IMG/VR virus record: IMGVR_UViG_3300042485_000221
Span: 1 to 41,974 of that record
Direction: 5' to 3' (one strand)
Origin: a virus
DNA: 41,974 bases
Shown: positions 23,612 through 33,156 of the stretch, one piece after another
Layout: every line of letters begins with the position of its first letter
Numbering within the stretch: position 1 is the first letter of the stretch
Translations under genes and position numbers: made by a program
Notes under the pieces: model-generated
What the model was told of the DNA's origin: nothing
Database searches by the model: none
The model's input: only the letters and a program-made list of their open reading frames with translations

Positions 23612-24283
23612 ATGGCGACAGCCTCAAATTCGTTGTTCAACATGACAGTAGCATCTGATAACGCAGGTGGCAACCAAGGCTTGCTGATGCCTAAACTACA
23701 ATACCGTTTTAGAGTTAACTTCTTAAACTTTGGTGTTGATGTTGATGGCGGATTAAGCTTAACAAAACAAGTAATGGATGTAACCAGACCACAAGTACAG
23801 TTTGACGAGATTACACTAAACGTATACAACTCAAGAATTTACTTACCGGGTAAACACACTTGGCAACCAGTTACTGTTAACATCAGGGACGATGCATCAG
23901 GATCAGTCTCTAAAGCAGTAGGCCAGCAATTGCAAAAGCAATTAGACTTTGTAGAACAAGCGTCTGCTGCATCTGGTCAAGATTTTAAATTCCAAGTTAA
24001 CGTTCAAGTTCTAGATGGTGGTAACGGAACTGCTGTACCGGTTGTATTAGAAAATTGGGAATTATACGGATGCTACTTACAACAAGCAAACTATAACCAG
24101 TTAAACTATGCAACAAGTGAAGCAGCTACTATAGCACTTACTATTCGTTACGACAACGCAGTTCAAACTCAGGGTGATACTCTTGGTACTGCTGGTGTTG
24201 GTCAGCGTATTGGTAGAATTGTTGCTGATGCTGCTGCTCAAGGTATTGCTACTGGTATAGGTTCAAATACACCTAGTGCATAA
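23612..24283 (+). CDS. 19: Tail tube protein, T4 gp19-like
   Basis: 223 aa (T4 gp19: 163). Subunit of the inner tail tube through which DNA passes. The pattern KLQYRFRVNFLNFG...LTKQVMDVTRPQVQFDEITLN and NSRIYLPGKHTWQPVTVNIRDD is typical of T4-like tube proteins in marine phages. It follows the sheath gene directly, as in T4, with its own late octamer and AGGAG. The C-terminus has an extra Gly/Ala-rich segment (TAGVGQRIGRIVADAAAQG). Confidence 0.85.
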   Translation: MATASNSLFNMTVASDNAGGNQGLLMPKLQYRFRVNFLNFGVDVDGGLSLTKQVMDVTRPQVQFDEITLNVYNSRIYLPGKHTWQPVTVNIRDDASGSVSKAVGQQLQKQLDFVEQASAASGQDFKFQVNVQVLDGGNGTAVPVVLENWELYGCYLQQANYNQLNYATSEAATIALTIRYDNAVQTQGDTLGTAGVGQRIGRIVADAAAQGIATGIGSNTPSA

Positions 24284-24302
24284 TACTTTAGGTAGTTTAT
24301 AA

Positions 24303-25619
24303 ATGTCTGGATTTTTTCAAGACTTACTAAGAGGCGCTGCTGGAGGATTCTTCGGCAGCGACTATCTTAGAGACTTTACCCATGCATCTAAAACATTTAG
24401 ACCTAATTTCTATGAAAATACTCCTAAGTATAAATTTTTATTTCATACATATTTTGAAATAAATCAAGAAATTTATAATGCAGGAATAGACAAAACTCAA
24501 AACTTAGGTTTATTAGTAAAAGAAATTAAATTACCTAGCTATACATTTGATACTTTTCAGATGAACCAATACAATAGAAAAAGAATTATACAAACTAAAA
24601 TAAAGTATGAACCTGTTACTATAACATTTCACGATGATAATGCTAACAAAGCTACGAAACTTTGGGAAGCTTATTATAGATACAACTATCGTGACATGGA
24701 CAAGAGTTTCAACAGACGTATTCAAGGTTCGGCGTTTTCTGATTTCAGTGCTGACGGAACGGTAGCAGGTGATGACTTAACAACGAGAAACATTTACCAA
24801 CCTAGTATAATAGGTGAAAACTGGGGATTCACCGGTGACGCATACAATAACAACAACGTAAAAGTTCAATTCTTTAAAAATATTACAGTGTATGGACTAA
24901 ACCGACATAATTTCGTATCTTATACATTAGTAAACCCCGTCATAACACAGTTTTCTCATGATACTTATAACTATGATCAAGGTAGCGGCATTATGCAAAA
25001 TCAAATGACTATTGATTATGAAACTGTAGTATATGATTATGGCTCAATTGATGGTACTAGACCGGATAATATTATAACAGGTTTTGGTTCAGAAGAAACT
25101 TATGATAGAAGATTAAGTCCTATTTCTATCCCCGGCTCAAATAGAACAATATTAGGGCAGGGAGGTTTAGTAGATGGTGTAGGTGGAACTATAGAAGCGT
25201 TAAGTCAAGGAAATATTTTAGGTGCTATCAAACTCGCAGGCACCTCGTACAACACTTTTAAAAATACTGATCTTAAACAAAATATAAAACAAGAGTTGTT
25301 AAATGGAGTAACATCTGCTTTAACTAATCCCAACGTAACTAGAAATATAGGTGCGTTTTTCCAGCAAGTTGGTTCTACTCCGTCACCTGTAGCAACAGCA
25401 AGTGCACCTACTACTGGCGCCATCAGCCATGCGGCAGTTGACACTAGAGCAGGTATAACTAGAGCACCTCTTCCTGCCGGTGCTCAAAGTTTCGCGGCAT
25501 TTGACACTAGAGCAGGTATAACTAGAGCACCTCTTCCTGCCGGCGGTCAAGTTAATTCAAGTGGTGCAACATCATATCCAGCTAACTTAGGTCAGCCGAT
25601 TACTAGAAGAAGTTTGTAA
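24303..25619 (+). CDS. Tail-tube-fold protein (tube initiator or gp19 paralogue)
   Basis: 438 aa. Residues 40-260 hold the tube-fold signature seen in gp19 and in the baseplate tube starters gp54/gp48: KEIKLPSYTFDTFQMNQYNR, KIKYEPVTITFHDDNANK and a W-x-x-YYRYNYRD pattern. It stands immediately after gp19 with a 19-nt gap. The rest (260-438) is a Gly/Thr/Pro-rich extension containing a 21-residue tandem repeat (25431-25553). A tube cap/initiator or a minor tube subunit is more likely than a second major tube protein. Which T4 gene it matches cannot be decided by eye. Confidence 0.65.
   Translation: MSGFFQDLLRGAAGGFFGSDYLRDFTHASKTFRPNFYENTPKYKFLFHTYFEINQEIYNAGIDKTQNLGLLVKEIKLPSYTFDTFQMNQYNRKRIIQTKIKYEPVTITFHDDNANKATKLWEAYYRYNYRDMDKSFNRRIQGSAFSDFSADGTVAGDDLTTRNIYQPSIIGENWGFTGDAYNNNNVKVQFFKNITVYGLNRHNFVSYTLVNPVITQFSHDTYNYDQGSGIMQNQMTIDYETVVYDYGSIDGTRPDNIITGFGSEETYDRRLSPISIPGSNRTILGQGGLVDGVGGTIEALSQGNILGAIKLAGTSYNTFKNTDLKQNIKQELLNGVTSALTNPNVTRNIGAFFQQVGSTPSPVATASAPTTGAISHAAVDTRAGITRAPLPAGAQSFAAFDTRAGITRAPLPAGGQVNSSGATSYPANLGQPITRRSL
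25431..25553 (+). repeat. 63-base tandem repeat, two copies
   Basis: Copy 1 starts at 25431, copy 2 at 25494. Nearly identical; encodes a 21-residue unit with DTRAGITRAPLPAG. Confidence 0.9.
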
Positions 25620-25631
25620 TAACACATAATG

Positions 25632-25639
25632 ACTAAATA
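25632..25639 (+). promoter_or_regulatory. Late promoter octamer ACTAAATA, leaderless
   Basis: 5 nt between the octamer and ATG 25645, no ribosome site. Confidence 0.4.
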
Positions 25640-25644
25640 ATATT

Positions 25645-26007
25645 ATGCCTACAATAATTAATAACCTTCAAAACACAGACAGAACTATATTAATATACGA
25701 TAATTTCTATAATACCAAGCTTGGTATAAACGCCAATGAATTTGACATTGTTTTTTCTTATTTTAAATCAATATCAGATAATGATACGATTGCTGGAAAC
25801 TTTACTTCAAATCTTTTTAGAATATCACAAGAAGCAGATATACCTGTATTAGAATTATTAGATCAGTTAAAGGGGTTACCTAACAAACTTGAAATGAATA
25901 AAGTTATTTGTTACTTTTTGAATAGCTTTAAATCTAATACTTCACTTTACGGTGTAGGAGTTATTGCTAGACCAAATCAACTTGCTGCTAGAAATGTAGT
26001 CCAATAA
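25645..26007 (+). CDS. Conserved T4-like phage protein, unknown function
   Basis: 120 aa. Begins MPTIINNLQNTDRTILIYDN and contains FDIVFSYFKSISDNDTIAGN and LFRISQEADIPVLELLDQLKG, segments I recall from a small hypothetical protein near tail genes of cyanophages. It is predicted helical, one Cys (108). Its TAA stop is followed at once by the gp4 ATG (zero gap), which suggests a shared role in head or tail completion. Leaderless late promoter. Confidence 0.68.
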   Translation: MPTIINNLQNTDRTILIYDNFYNTKLGINANEFDIVFSYFKSISDNDTIAGNFTSNLFRISQEADIPVLELLDQLKGLPNKLEMNKVICYFLNSFKSNTSLYGVGVIARPNQLAARNVVQ

Positions 26008-26454
26008 ATGGCTAAATGGGCGCAAGGTCAATACACTCCAAAAAATCCTGACAAATATATAGGTAAACACACACCAAGATATCGTTCTGGTTGGGAATTA
26101 CGAGTAATGATGTTTTTAGATGAGAACAAACATATATTAAAATGGGCTAGTGAAGCTATTGCAATTCCTTATAAAAACCCTCTTACGGGAAAACCTTCAA
26201 TGTATATTCCTGATTTTTTCGTAATGTATGAAAACAAACATCACAAAACCAGTGCAGAAATAATTGAAGTAAAACCAAAAAGTCAAACTTCATTACAAGA
26301 AGCTAAAACTAGACATGATAAAGTACATGCTATAGTCAATCAAGCTAAGTTTACTGCTGCTATGGCATATTGTAAACAAAACGGTTTTGTATTTAGAGTA
26401 GTAAGCGAAGACTCAATATTCATGAATACTACTAGCAAAAAAGGAAAAAGATAA
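26008..26454 (+). CDS. 4: Head completion protein, T4 gp4-like (PD-(D/E)XK-fold)
   Basis: 148 aa (T4 gp4: 150). gp4 acts on the filled head before tail joining. The N-terminal pattern GQYTPKNPDKYIGKHTPRYR with RSGWELRVM, then E30, the PDF motif with D69 (YIPDFFVMY) and E87-V-K89 (IIEVKP), reproduce the restriction-endonuclease-like active site of the TnsA/gp4 group. It directly abuts the preceding gene. Whether the nuclease is used on DNA ends in the head is inferred from the fold. Confidence 0.85.
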   Translation: MAKWAQGQYTPKNPDKYIGKHTPRYRSGWELRVMMFLDENKHILKWASEAIAIPYKNPLTGKPSMYIPDFFVMYENKHHKTSAEIIEVKPKSQTSLQEAKTRHDKVHAIVNQAKFTAAMAYCKQNGFVFRVVSEDSIFMNTTSKKGKR

Positions 26455-26463
26455 TTATTTTTT

Positions 26464-26471
26464 AATAAATA
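26464..26471 (+). promoter_or_regulatory. Late promoter octamer AATAAATA, leaderless
   Basis: 5 nt between the octamer and ATG 26477 of gp16; no ribosome site in between. Confidence 0.5.
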
Positions 26472-26476
26472 GTTAC

Positions 26477-26959
26477 ATGACTAAAAAATTAAGCGAACTT
26501 TTTGAATTACCCGAAGACTCTGATATTTCAGATACTGATTTATCAGAACCTATTTTTGACCACGCGCAAGAAATCACTCAAACTGCTTTAACTAACTTAG
26601 AAAAAATAGAAGCTGCATTACCTCAAGTAAGAGGATTGGAAGCGGCAGATAGCGAATTAGATGAACTTGCAGAATTAGCAGCTAGTAGTTACAAAGACTT
26701 AATGGATTTGGGTATGCAAGTAGAGTCTAGATTTTCAAGTGAAATATTTAACAGTGCTAGTAGTATGTTGGGACATGCGATTACGGCAAAGACTGCAAAA
26801 ATTAATAAAAAGCTAAAACAACTTGATCTTCAATTAAAAAAAGCCGCTTTGGATCAAAAACTACAAAACAAACACGAAGAAGTAGAAAACACACCTATCG
26901 GTGAAGGTAAAGCATTAGACAGAAACGAACTTTTAAAACTTTATACAAAAGACAAGTAG
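26477..26959 (+). CDS. 16: Small terminase subunit, T4 gp16-like
   Basis: 160 aa (T4 gp16: 164). Small terminase forms a ring that starts packaging by presenting DNA to the large subunit. The central segment SSYKDLMDLGMQVESRFS and SASSMLGHAITAKTAKINKKLKQLDLQLKKA are the conserved coiled-coil region of gp16 proteins. The N-terminus is acidic and the C-terminus basic, as usual. The large terminase gp17 is not in the window. Transcribed from a leaderless late promoter. Confidence 0.82.
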   Translation: MTKKLSELFELPEDSDISDTDLSEPIFDHAQEITQTALTNLEKIEAALPQVRGLEAADSELDELAELAASSYKDLMDLGMQVESRFSSEIFNSASSMLGHAITAKTAKINKKLKQLDLQLKKAALDQKLQNKHEEVENTPIGEGKALDRNELLKLYTKDK

Positions 26960-26974
26960 ATTTTAAAAGATAAA

Positions 26975-26982
26975 GATAAATA
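26975..26982 (+). promoter_or_regulatory. Late promoter octamer GATAAATA
   Basis: 31 nt before ATG 27013, with TAAGGA between. Confidence 0.55.
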
Positions 26983-27012
26983 ATAGATATTATACATATT
27001 TAAGGATTAACC

Positions 27013-27633
27013 ATGCGAAGCTTCAAACATTATTTGGTAGAATCTGTACACAGTTACGACTACACTATTAAAATTGTAGGCGATATAGATGCTAAACAGA
27101 TGGACCTGTTCAAGTACAACTTGAATAAATTTGATCCAATAGAAATTACTGGACCAACTTCTACACCTATTCAAAAATCACCATATGGATTTCCTGGTGT
27201 TACAAATCAGTCTGTAAATATCATTAAAGCAAAGTTTAGATATCCTGCAACTGAGCCAATGGTTAGACAAATGGCTAGATTAATAAACATAGATGAAAAC
27301 AGAGTGCGATTAGTTTCTACTGCGTTTGATGACAGCATTGATCATGAAGCAGAACAGTATGAAAATCAAATGGAAAAGTCACCAGTATTAACTAACGATT
27401 ATCCCGATGATAAGTCTGCTAAAGCAGCAGCAAAAGCATATGGTAATTCTTACTTAGATGAAATTGAAAAGTCTATGAAAGATCATAAAATTGAAAGCCC
27501 GTATGCTGGTGAAAAAACTAAACAAGCGTTTGATCCATTTAAGCCAGAAGAGTATATGAAATCAATGGGCGATAAAAGTCCAATGAGTACTATCAACAGA
27601 CCAGCTAAGCCCAAGATTGGCGCCGGAAGATAA
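27013..27633 (+). CDS. Probable internal head/virion protein with CTS-like N-terminus
   Basis: 206 aa. The first 11 residues, MRSFKHYLVES, fit the T4 capsid-targeting signal (M-K-T-Y-Q-E-F-I-A-E-A), which the prohead protease gp21 cleaves after E; LVE|S would be the cut. Middle: a probable alpha/beta domain (residues 18-95, YTIKIVGDIDAKQMDLFKYN); C-terminal third charged and rich in Lys/Asp/Glu/Pro. Conserved in marine T4-likes as hypothetical (from memory). Sits between gp16 and the next large charged protein, which fits the head region. Confidence 0.62.
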   Translation: MRSFKHYLVESVHSYDYTIKIVGDIDAKQMDLFKYNLNKFDPIEITGPTSTPIQKSPYGFPGVTNQSVNIIKAKFRYPATEPMVRQMARLINIDENRVRLVSTAFDDSIDHEAEQYENQMEKSPVLTNDYPDDKSAKAAAKAYGNSYLDEIEKSMKDHKIESPYAGEKTKQAFDPFKPEEYMKSMGDKSPMSTINRPAKPKIGAGR

Positions 27634-27643
27634 GGAATCTATT

Positions 27644-30625
27644 ATGAGTATGAAAGATTTATTAAACAAAATGACTGAACTTCAAGGCACTACTAAAGAA
27701 GAGAAAGTTACTACTACTGGTAAAAGAGTTCTAAACGAAAGTGCTGAACGCCCGTATGTATGTGTTCATGCTAAAAAAGGCAAGTATGAAGTTAAGGCTA
27801 ACTCTAGTTATGAAGCTGTTAAAAAAGCTGCTGATAAATGGAAGTTGAAATCAACTGCTGGTATTGATGCTTATGTGGCTGATAAACCCATTTCTGCTGC
27901 AAGTTTAGAAGAAAACACGAAGCCATCTTTAAAAAGTATGTTTAACGCTTTACTTGCTGAAGCTGAACAAGTTACTATTCAACCAGCTCAACAAAACACT
28001 CAAGTAATCAAGCAAGGTAATAAAACTCTTGGTACAGTTACTAATCCTAATCTAGCTAATCAAATTAAGCAAAGCATTGGTAAAGGTGAAATGAGTTTAG
28101 CTGGTGATGAATTAAATGAAGTTGATGATGATTATGACGGTGATGATTACGATCATGATGACGGCAGTGATCAATATGCTACAGAATTACACGGTCTTCA
28201 TCTTGGTGATGTAGTAAAAGCTAACTATAACGGTAAAACTGTAATAGGTAAAATTAGTGAATTACACCCAACTTATCTTGAAGTGGAATTAGAATTAACT
28301 GGAAGAAATGCTGGTAAAACAGTTATAGTTGATGTTAGAGAAACTGAATATGTAGATAATCTTAATGAAGCCAAGCTAACCGAAAAAGCAAAAAGTAAGT
28401 CACAGCAACAAGCAGCTGGTGCAGCATTAGCAGCTAAGCGCGGTGATGCTCCAAAAAGCACACTAAAAGGTGCATCAAAAGAAATGGCAAAAATGCCCGC
28501 TAAAGAGTTAGAAAAGTTTGCGAAAACTAAACACAAAGGCTTACCTGACAAAAAAGAAAAAACTAACGAAGAAAAGGGTTCTCCTTTAATGTGGAAAGAT
28601 ATAAAGACAAAAAAAACAACTCCTGCATTATGTACTCAACACAACAAACCCTTATTCAAGAAAGGGGAAGGTGCGAATGCTAAGTATGCTTGTGCAGATT
28701 GTCCTAAACCTGAAAAGAATAAAACTGATGAAGCAGCTATGCCAACCAATGACAGCGACTTTGGTGCAGGATTAGGCGCTGGAAGAAACAGCAAGACTTT
28801 AGAAGCTAAAAAAGCCAAGCCAGATTTTCTAGACTTAGACAAAGATGGCAACAAGAAAGAATCAATGAAAAAGGCAGCAGCCGACAAACAAAAGGTATCA
28901 ACAATGAAAAAGACAAATGAAGCTAAAGCTAAGCCAGACTTTTTAGACTTAGATAAAGATGGTGACAAAAAAGAACCAATGAAAAAAGCTGCGGCGGACA
29001 AGAAAACAGGTTCTACTGATAAAAAGAGCAGTGCAGGGTTAACCGCCGCGCAGAAAAAGTTACCGGCTGGTTTACAAAAAGCTGTTGCGAAAAAGAAAAC
29101 AGTTAAAGAAGGCACAAATCCAACCGAGTCAGCAAGATTACTTGGTAAAGCACATGCTATGGCAAATGATACTTTCAGTTGTAAGTATGAAGAAGGTTCA
29201 CAAGAAGCACAAGCTTATCTTGATGGATACAAATCTGGTTTAGACGAATGCTATGGATCAGGCGGCATGGGAATGCAACAAGATATCGGTATGATGCCTG
29301 GTATGGTATCACAAGATTCTATGATGGATACTCCTTCACCAAGAGGCGGTAGTGAGTTTGCGTTTGGTGGATTTGATGATGTGAGTGATGACGATATGAT
29401 GGCGTTTGAGTCATGGGATCGTGAACTAAATGCTTTATTGAATGAAGCAGTAACACCTAAATTCCAAGTTCGTTATTTACCTAACAACCGAGACACGTAT
29501 AAAATAGAGAAAGGATTCGCGAGTAAAAAAGAAGCTCAGGATTGGATAAAGGGAGAAAATCTACGAGATAGGGCAGAAGATATTAGTATTGAAACTAGTA
29601 CGAGCAAAGAAGTTAATGAAGGCAAAATTAAAGACATTGATATTGACATGACACACATGACTGATACTAAGTTTAAAGAAAAGTATGGTAAATCAAAAGC
29701 TGACATGAAAAAAGACTTGTCTGGTTCTACTGACAAAAAACCAGTAAAAGAAGGTATGACTGTTTCCGTTTCTAAAGGACAACAAGGATCACCTGACTCT
29801 GTTACTATTTCAGCACAAGATAGTGAAGCCGATCAGTTACTAAGTCTGATTAAGCAAGCTGGCTTAGGATTGTTCGGCGGTGAAGACACTGCGCGAACTA
29901 GCGCATATGGTGCTCCGGTACAATCTGATGCAGGATCGCAAAGTGTATATCCTGACTCAAATGTAGATACTGGAGATCATGATGGCATGATGGCACTGAT
30001 GCAGAAAGTAGCAGGCAATGATTACGAGGATGAAGAATCTCAAGATGCATCATGTGACGTATGTGGATCAGGTGATTGTGGATGCAATGATTCAGACAGT
30101 AAAGCATTGGTAGTTGGTGAAGAACAAGGCTACGATGACAAAGAAGATGAATCATTGGGAATGCGTACAGGTAAAGAATCTGGTAAAGAACAATCTATGA
30201 AAGATCGTAGAGATGATTCTTATGGAAAATTTGGAAAAAGAACAGACGAAGATGAAACTGAAGATCAAATGGAGTTTGAAGTATCCGAAGCAAATGCTCC
30301 TGATTCCGGTGAAGCTGAAACTACTGCTGACGAAAACGCAGAAGCTAAAGAAGATCAAGCACTAGCTGGTGCAATGTCTGACAACGAAGAAGAAATTGAC
30401 GAAAGCGAAGAAGAATTAACTGAGTGGGCTAATGACGCTGGATATCAAGGTTCTGAAAACATAAAAGACAATACGTTTGAACAAGACATTGAGTTTATGA
30501 CTAGAGTTATTTCAGGTGGATTGAACGGACAAAAACAAGATCAAACTACTTTACCGCATACTAAAGTTAAAGTAGCAGAGTCTAGTTTGCTTGATGATTG
30601 GAAGAAACTAAGCGGAATAAGATAA
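27644..30625 (+). CDS. Large charged, repetitive probable internal-head protein
   Basis: About 993 aa from ATG 27644 (MSMKDLLNKM), placed after TAAGGA; the open frame begins earlier at a TTG 27617 without a ribosome site. Highly charged and low complexity, with a possible gp21-type protease site in FNALLAEAEQ (near 27941-27970). Two copies of a unit (around 28814 and 28928, 114 bases apart) end in DxDxDG loops (DLDKDGNKKE, DLDKDGDKKE), an EF-hand/dockerin-like calcium-site pattern. Near 29290 Met/Gly-rich, near 30045 a Cys pair run CDVCGSGDCGC. Ends with the acidic tail and the sequence LDDWKKLSGIR. Function unknown; an internal or scaffold-like role is inferred from charge, position and protease site. 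Confidence 0.7.
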   Translation: MSMKDLLNKMTELQGTTKEEKVTTTGKRVLNESAERPYVCVHAKKGKYEVKANSSYEAVKKAADKWKLKSTAGIDAYVADKPISAASLEENTKPSLKSMFNALLAEAEQVTIQPAQQNTQVIKQGNKTLGTVTNPNLANQIKQSIGKGEMSLAGDELNEVDDDYDGDDYDHDDGSDQYATELHGLHLGDVVKANYNGKTVIGKISELHPTYLEVELELTGRNAGKTVIVDVRETEYVDNLNEAKLTEKAKSKSQQQAAGAALAAKRGDAPKSTLKGASKEMAKMPAKELEKFAKTKHKGLPDKKEKTNEEKGSPLMWKDIKTKKTTPALCTQHNKPLFKKGEGANAKYACADCPKPEKNKTDEAAMPTNDSDFGAGLGAGRNSKTLEAKKAKPDFLDLDKDGNKKESMKKAAADKQKVSTMKKTNEAKAKPDFLDLDKDGDKKEPMKKAAADKKTGSTDKKSSAGLTAAQKKLPAGLQKAVAKKKTVKEGTNPTESARLLGKAHAMANDTFSCKYEEGSQEAQAYLDGYKSGLDECYGSGGMGMQQDIGMMPGMVSQDSMMDTPSPRGGSEFAFGGFDDVSDDDMMAFESWDRELNALLNEAVTPKFQVRYLPNNRDTYKIEKGFASKKEAQDWIKGENLRDRAEDISIETSTSKEVNEGKIKDIDIDMTHMTDTKFKEKYGKSKADMKKDLSGSTDKKPVKEGMTVSVSKGQQGSPDSVTISAQDSEADQLLSLIKQAGLGLFGGEDTARTSAYGAPVQSDAGSQSVYPDSNVDTGDHDGMMALMQKVAGNDYEDEESQDASCDVCGSGDCGCNDSDSKALVVGEEQGYDDKEDESLGMRTGKESGKEQSMKDRRDDSYGKFGKRTDEDETEDQMEFEVSEANAPDSGEAETTADENAEAKEDQALAGAMSDNEEEIDESEEELTEWANDAGYQGSENIKDNTFEQDIEFMTRVISGGLNGQKQDQTTLPHTKVKVAESSLLDDWKKLSGIR
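28814..28990 (+). repeat. Two-copy repeat with DxDxDG loops
   Basis: Copies begin at about 28814 and 28928 (114-base offset). Each encodes PDFLDLDKDG followed by a lysine-rich helix. Confidence 0.85.
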
Positions 30626-30658
30626 TAATAATAATAATGCTCAACTGAACGTTTCTTT

Positions 30659-30686
30659 AATACCCGGTTCGCCGGGTATTTTTTTG
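30659..30686 (+). terminator. Rho-independent terminator with UUCG loop
   Basis: Stem AATACCCGG (30659-30667) / CCGGGTATT (30672-30680), loop TTCG, followed by T-run. Confidence 0.92.
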
Positions 30687-30697
30687 TTTGTAACAAT

Positions 30698-30705
30698 GAT
30701 AAATA
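30698..30705 (+). promoter_or_regulatory. Late promoter octamer GATAAATA
   Basis: 28-nt leader to the GTG start at 30733 with AGAGGA at 30719-30724. Confidence 0.6.
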
Positions 30706-30732
30706 CAGTAATATATTATAGAGGATATACTT

Positions 30733-32523
<1,791 letters not shown>

Positions 32524-32534
32524 AGGAAATATAA

Positions 32535-33155
32535 ATGATTACATTATCTTTACTACAACAAATAGCTCCTAAAACTAAAAAAGAAGTTTTAGAAACATAC
32601 GTTGCCCCACTCAATGCTGTGTGTAAAAAATATGGTATTTTAGATAACCATAAAAGAACAGCCGCATTTTTAGCGCAAGTTGCACACGAGTCAGGTGGTT
32701 TTAATTTTACTAAAGAAAACTTAAATTATAATGCTAAAGCATTACAATCAGTATTTAAAAAGTATTATTCAACAGAAAAAGACGCATTAGTACATGAAAG
32801 AAAGCCAGAACAAATCGCTAACAAAGTATACGCAAGCAGAATGGGAAATGGTGATGAAAAATCAGGAGACGGTTGGACTTACAGAGGTCGCGGTTTAATT
32901 CAGTTAACTGGTAAAGAAAATTATACTAAGTTTGCTGAATCTATAAAAAAGCCAATAACAGAAGCAGTTAGTTATCTAGAAACCGCAGAAGGTGCTGTAG
33001 CTAGTGCTGCTTGGTTTTGGGATAAGAATAAATTAAATGATTTATGTGATAAAGACGATTTTGTTACACTAACAAAAAGAATCAATGGTGGAACAAACGG
33101 GTTAGAAGATAGAAAGCATCACTACGAGTTAGCATTAAAAGCATTAAAAGGATAA
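32535..33155 (+). CDS. Endolysin, GH19 chitinase/lysozyme type
   Basis: 206 aa. Catalytic glutamate in AHESGGF (E52) and the GH19 motif RGRGLIQLTGKENY (117-130) are clear; the second acid is probably E61 in TKENLNY. Such enzymes cut the glycan of peptidoglycan, N-acetylmuramyl or N-acetylglucosamine bonds. No signal peptide, so a holin or similar is needed for release; the only membrane candidate in the window is the 11783 protein. It sits between fibre genes with 11- and 1-nt gaps, and therefore may be transcribed late with them; alternatively it could be a virion-associated lysin. Confidence 0.85.
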   Translation: MITLSLLQQIAPKTKKEVLETYVAPLNAVCKKYGILDNHKRTAAFLAQVAHESGGFNFTKENLNYNAKALQSVFKKYYSTEKDALVHERKPEQIANKVYASRMGNGDEKSGDGWTYRGRGLIQLTGKENYTKFAESIKKPITEAVSYLETAEGAVASAAWFWDKNKLNDLCDKDDFVTLTKRINGGTNGLEDRKHHYELALKALKG

Positions 33156-33156
33156 T

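Noticed and set aside
26008-26454. Homing or transposon endonuclease (TnsA-like)
   Set aside because: The N-terminal pattern and the position before gp16 fit gp4, which shares the same nuclease fold.
28273-29115. Two long reverse frames (92 and 159 codons) rich in Phe/Ser/Leu
   Set aside because: Shadow of the lysine- and glutamate-rich forward gene; lengths follow from low stop frequency opposite AAA/GAA codons.
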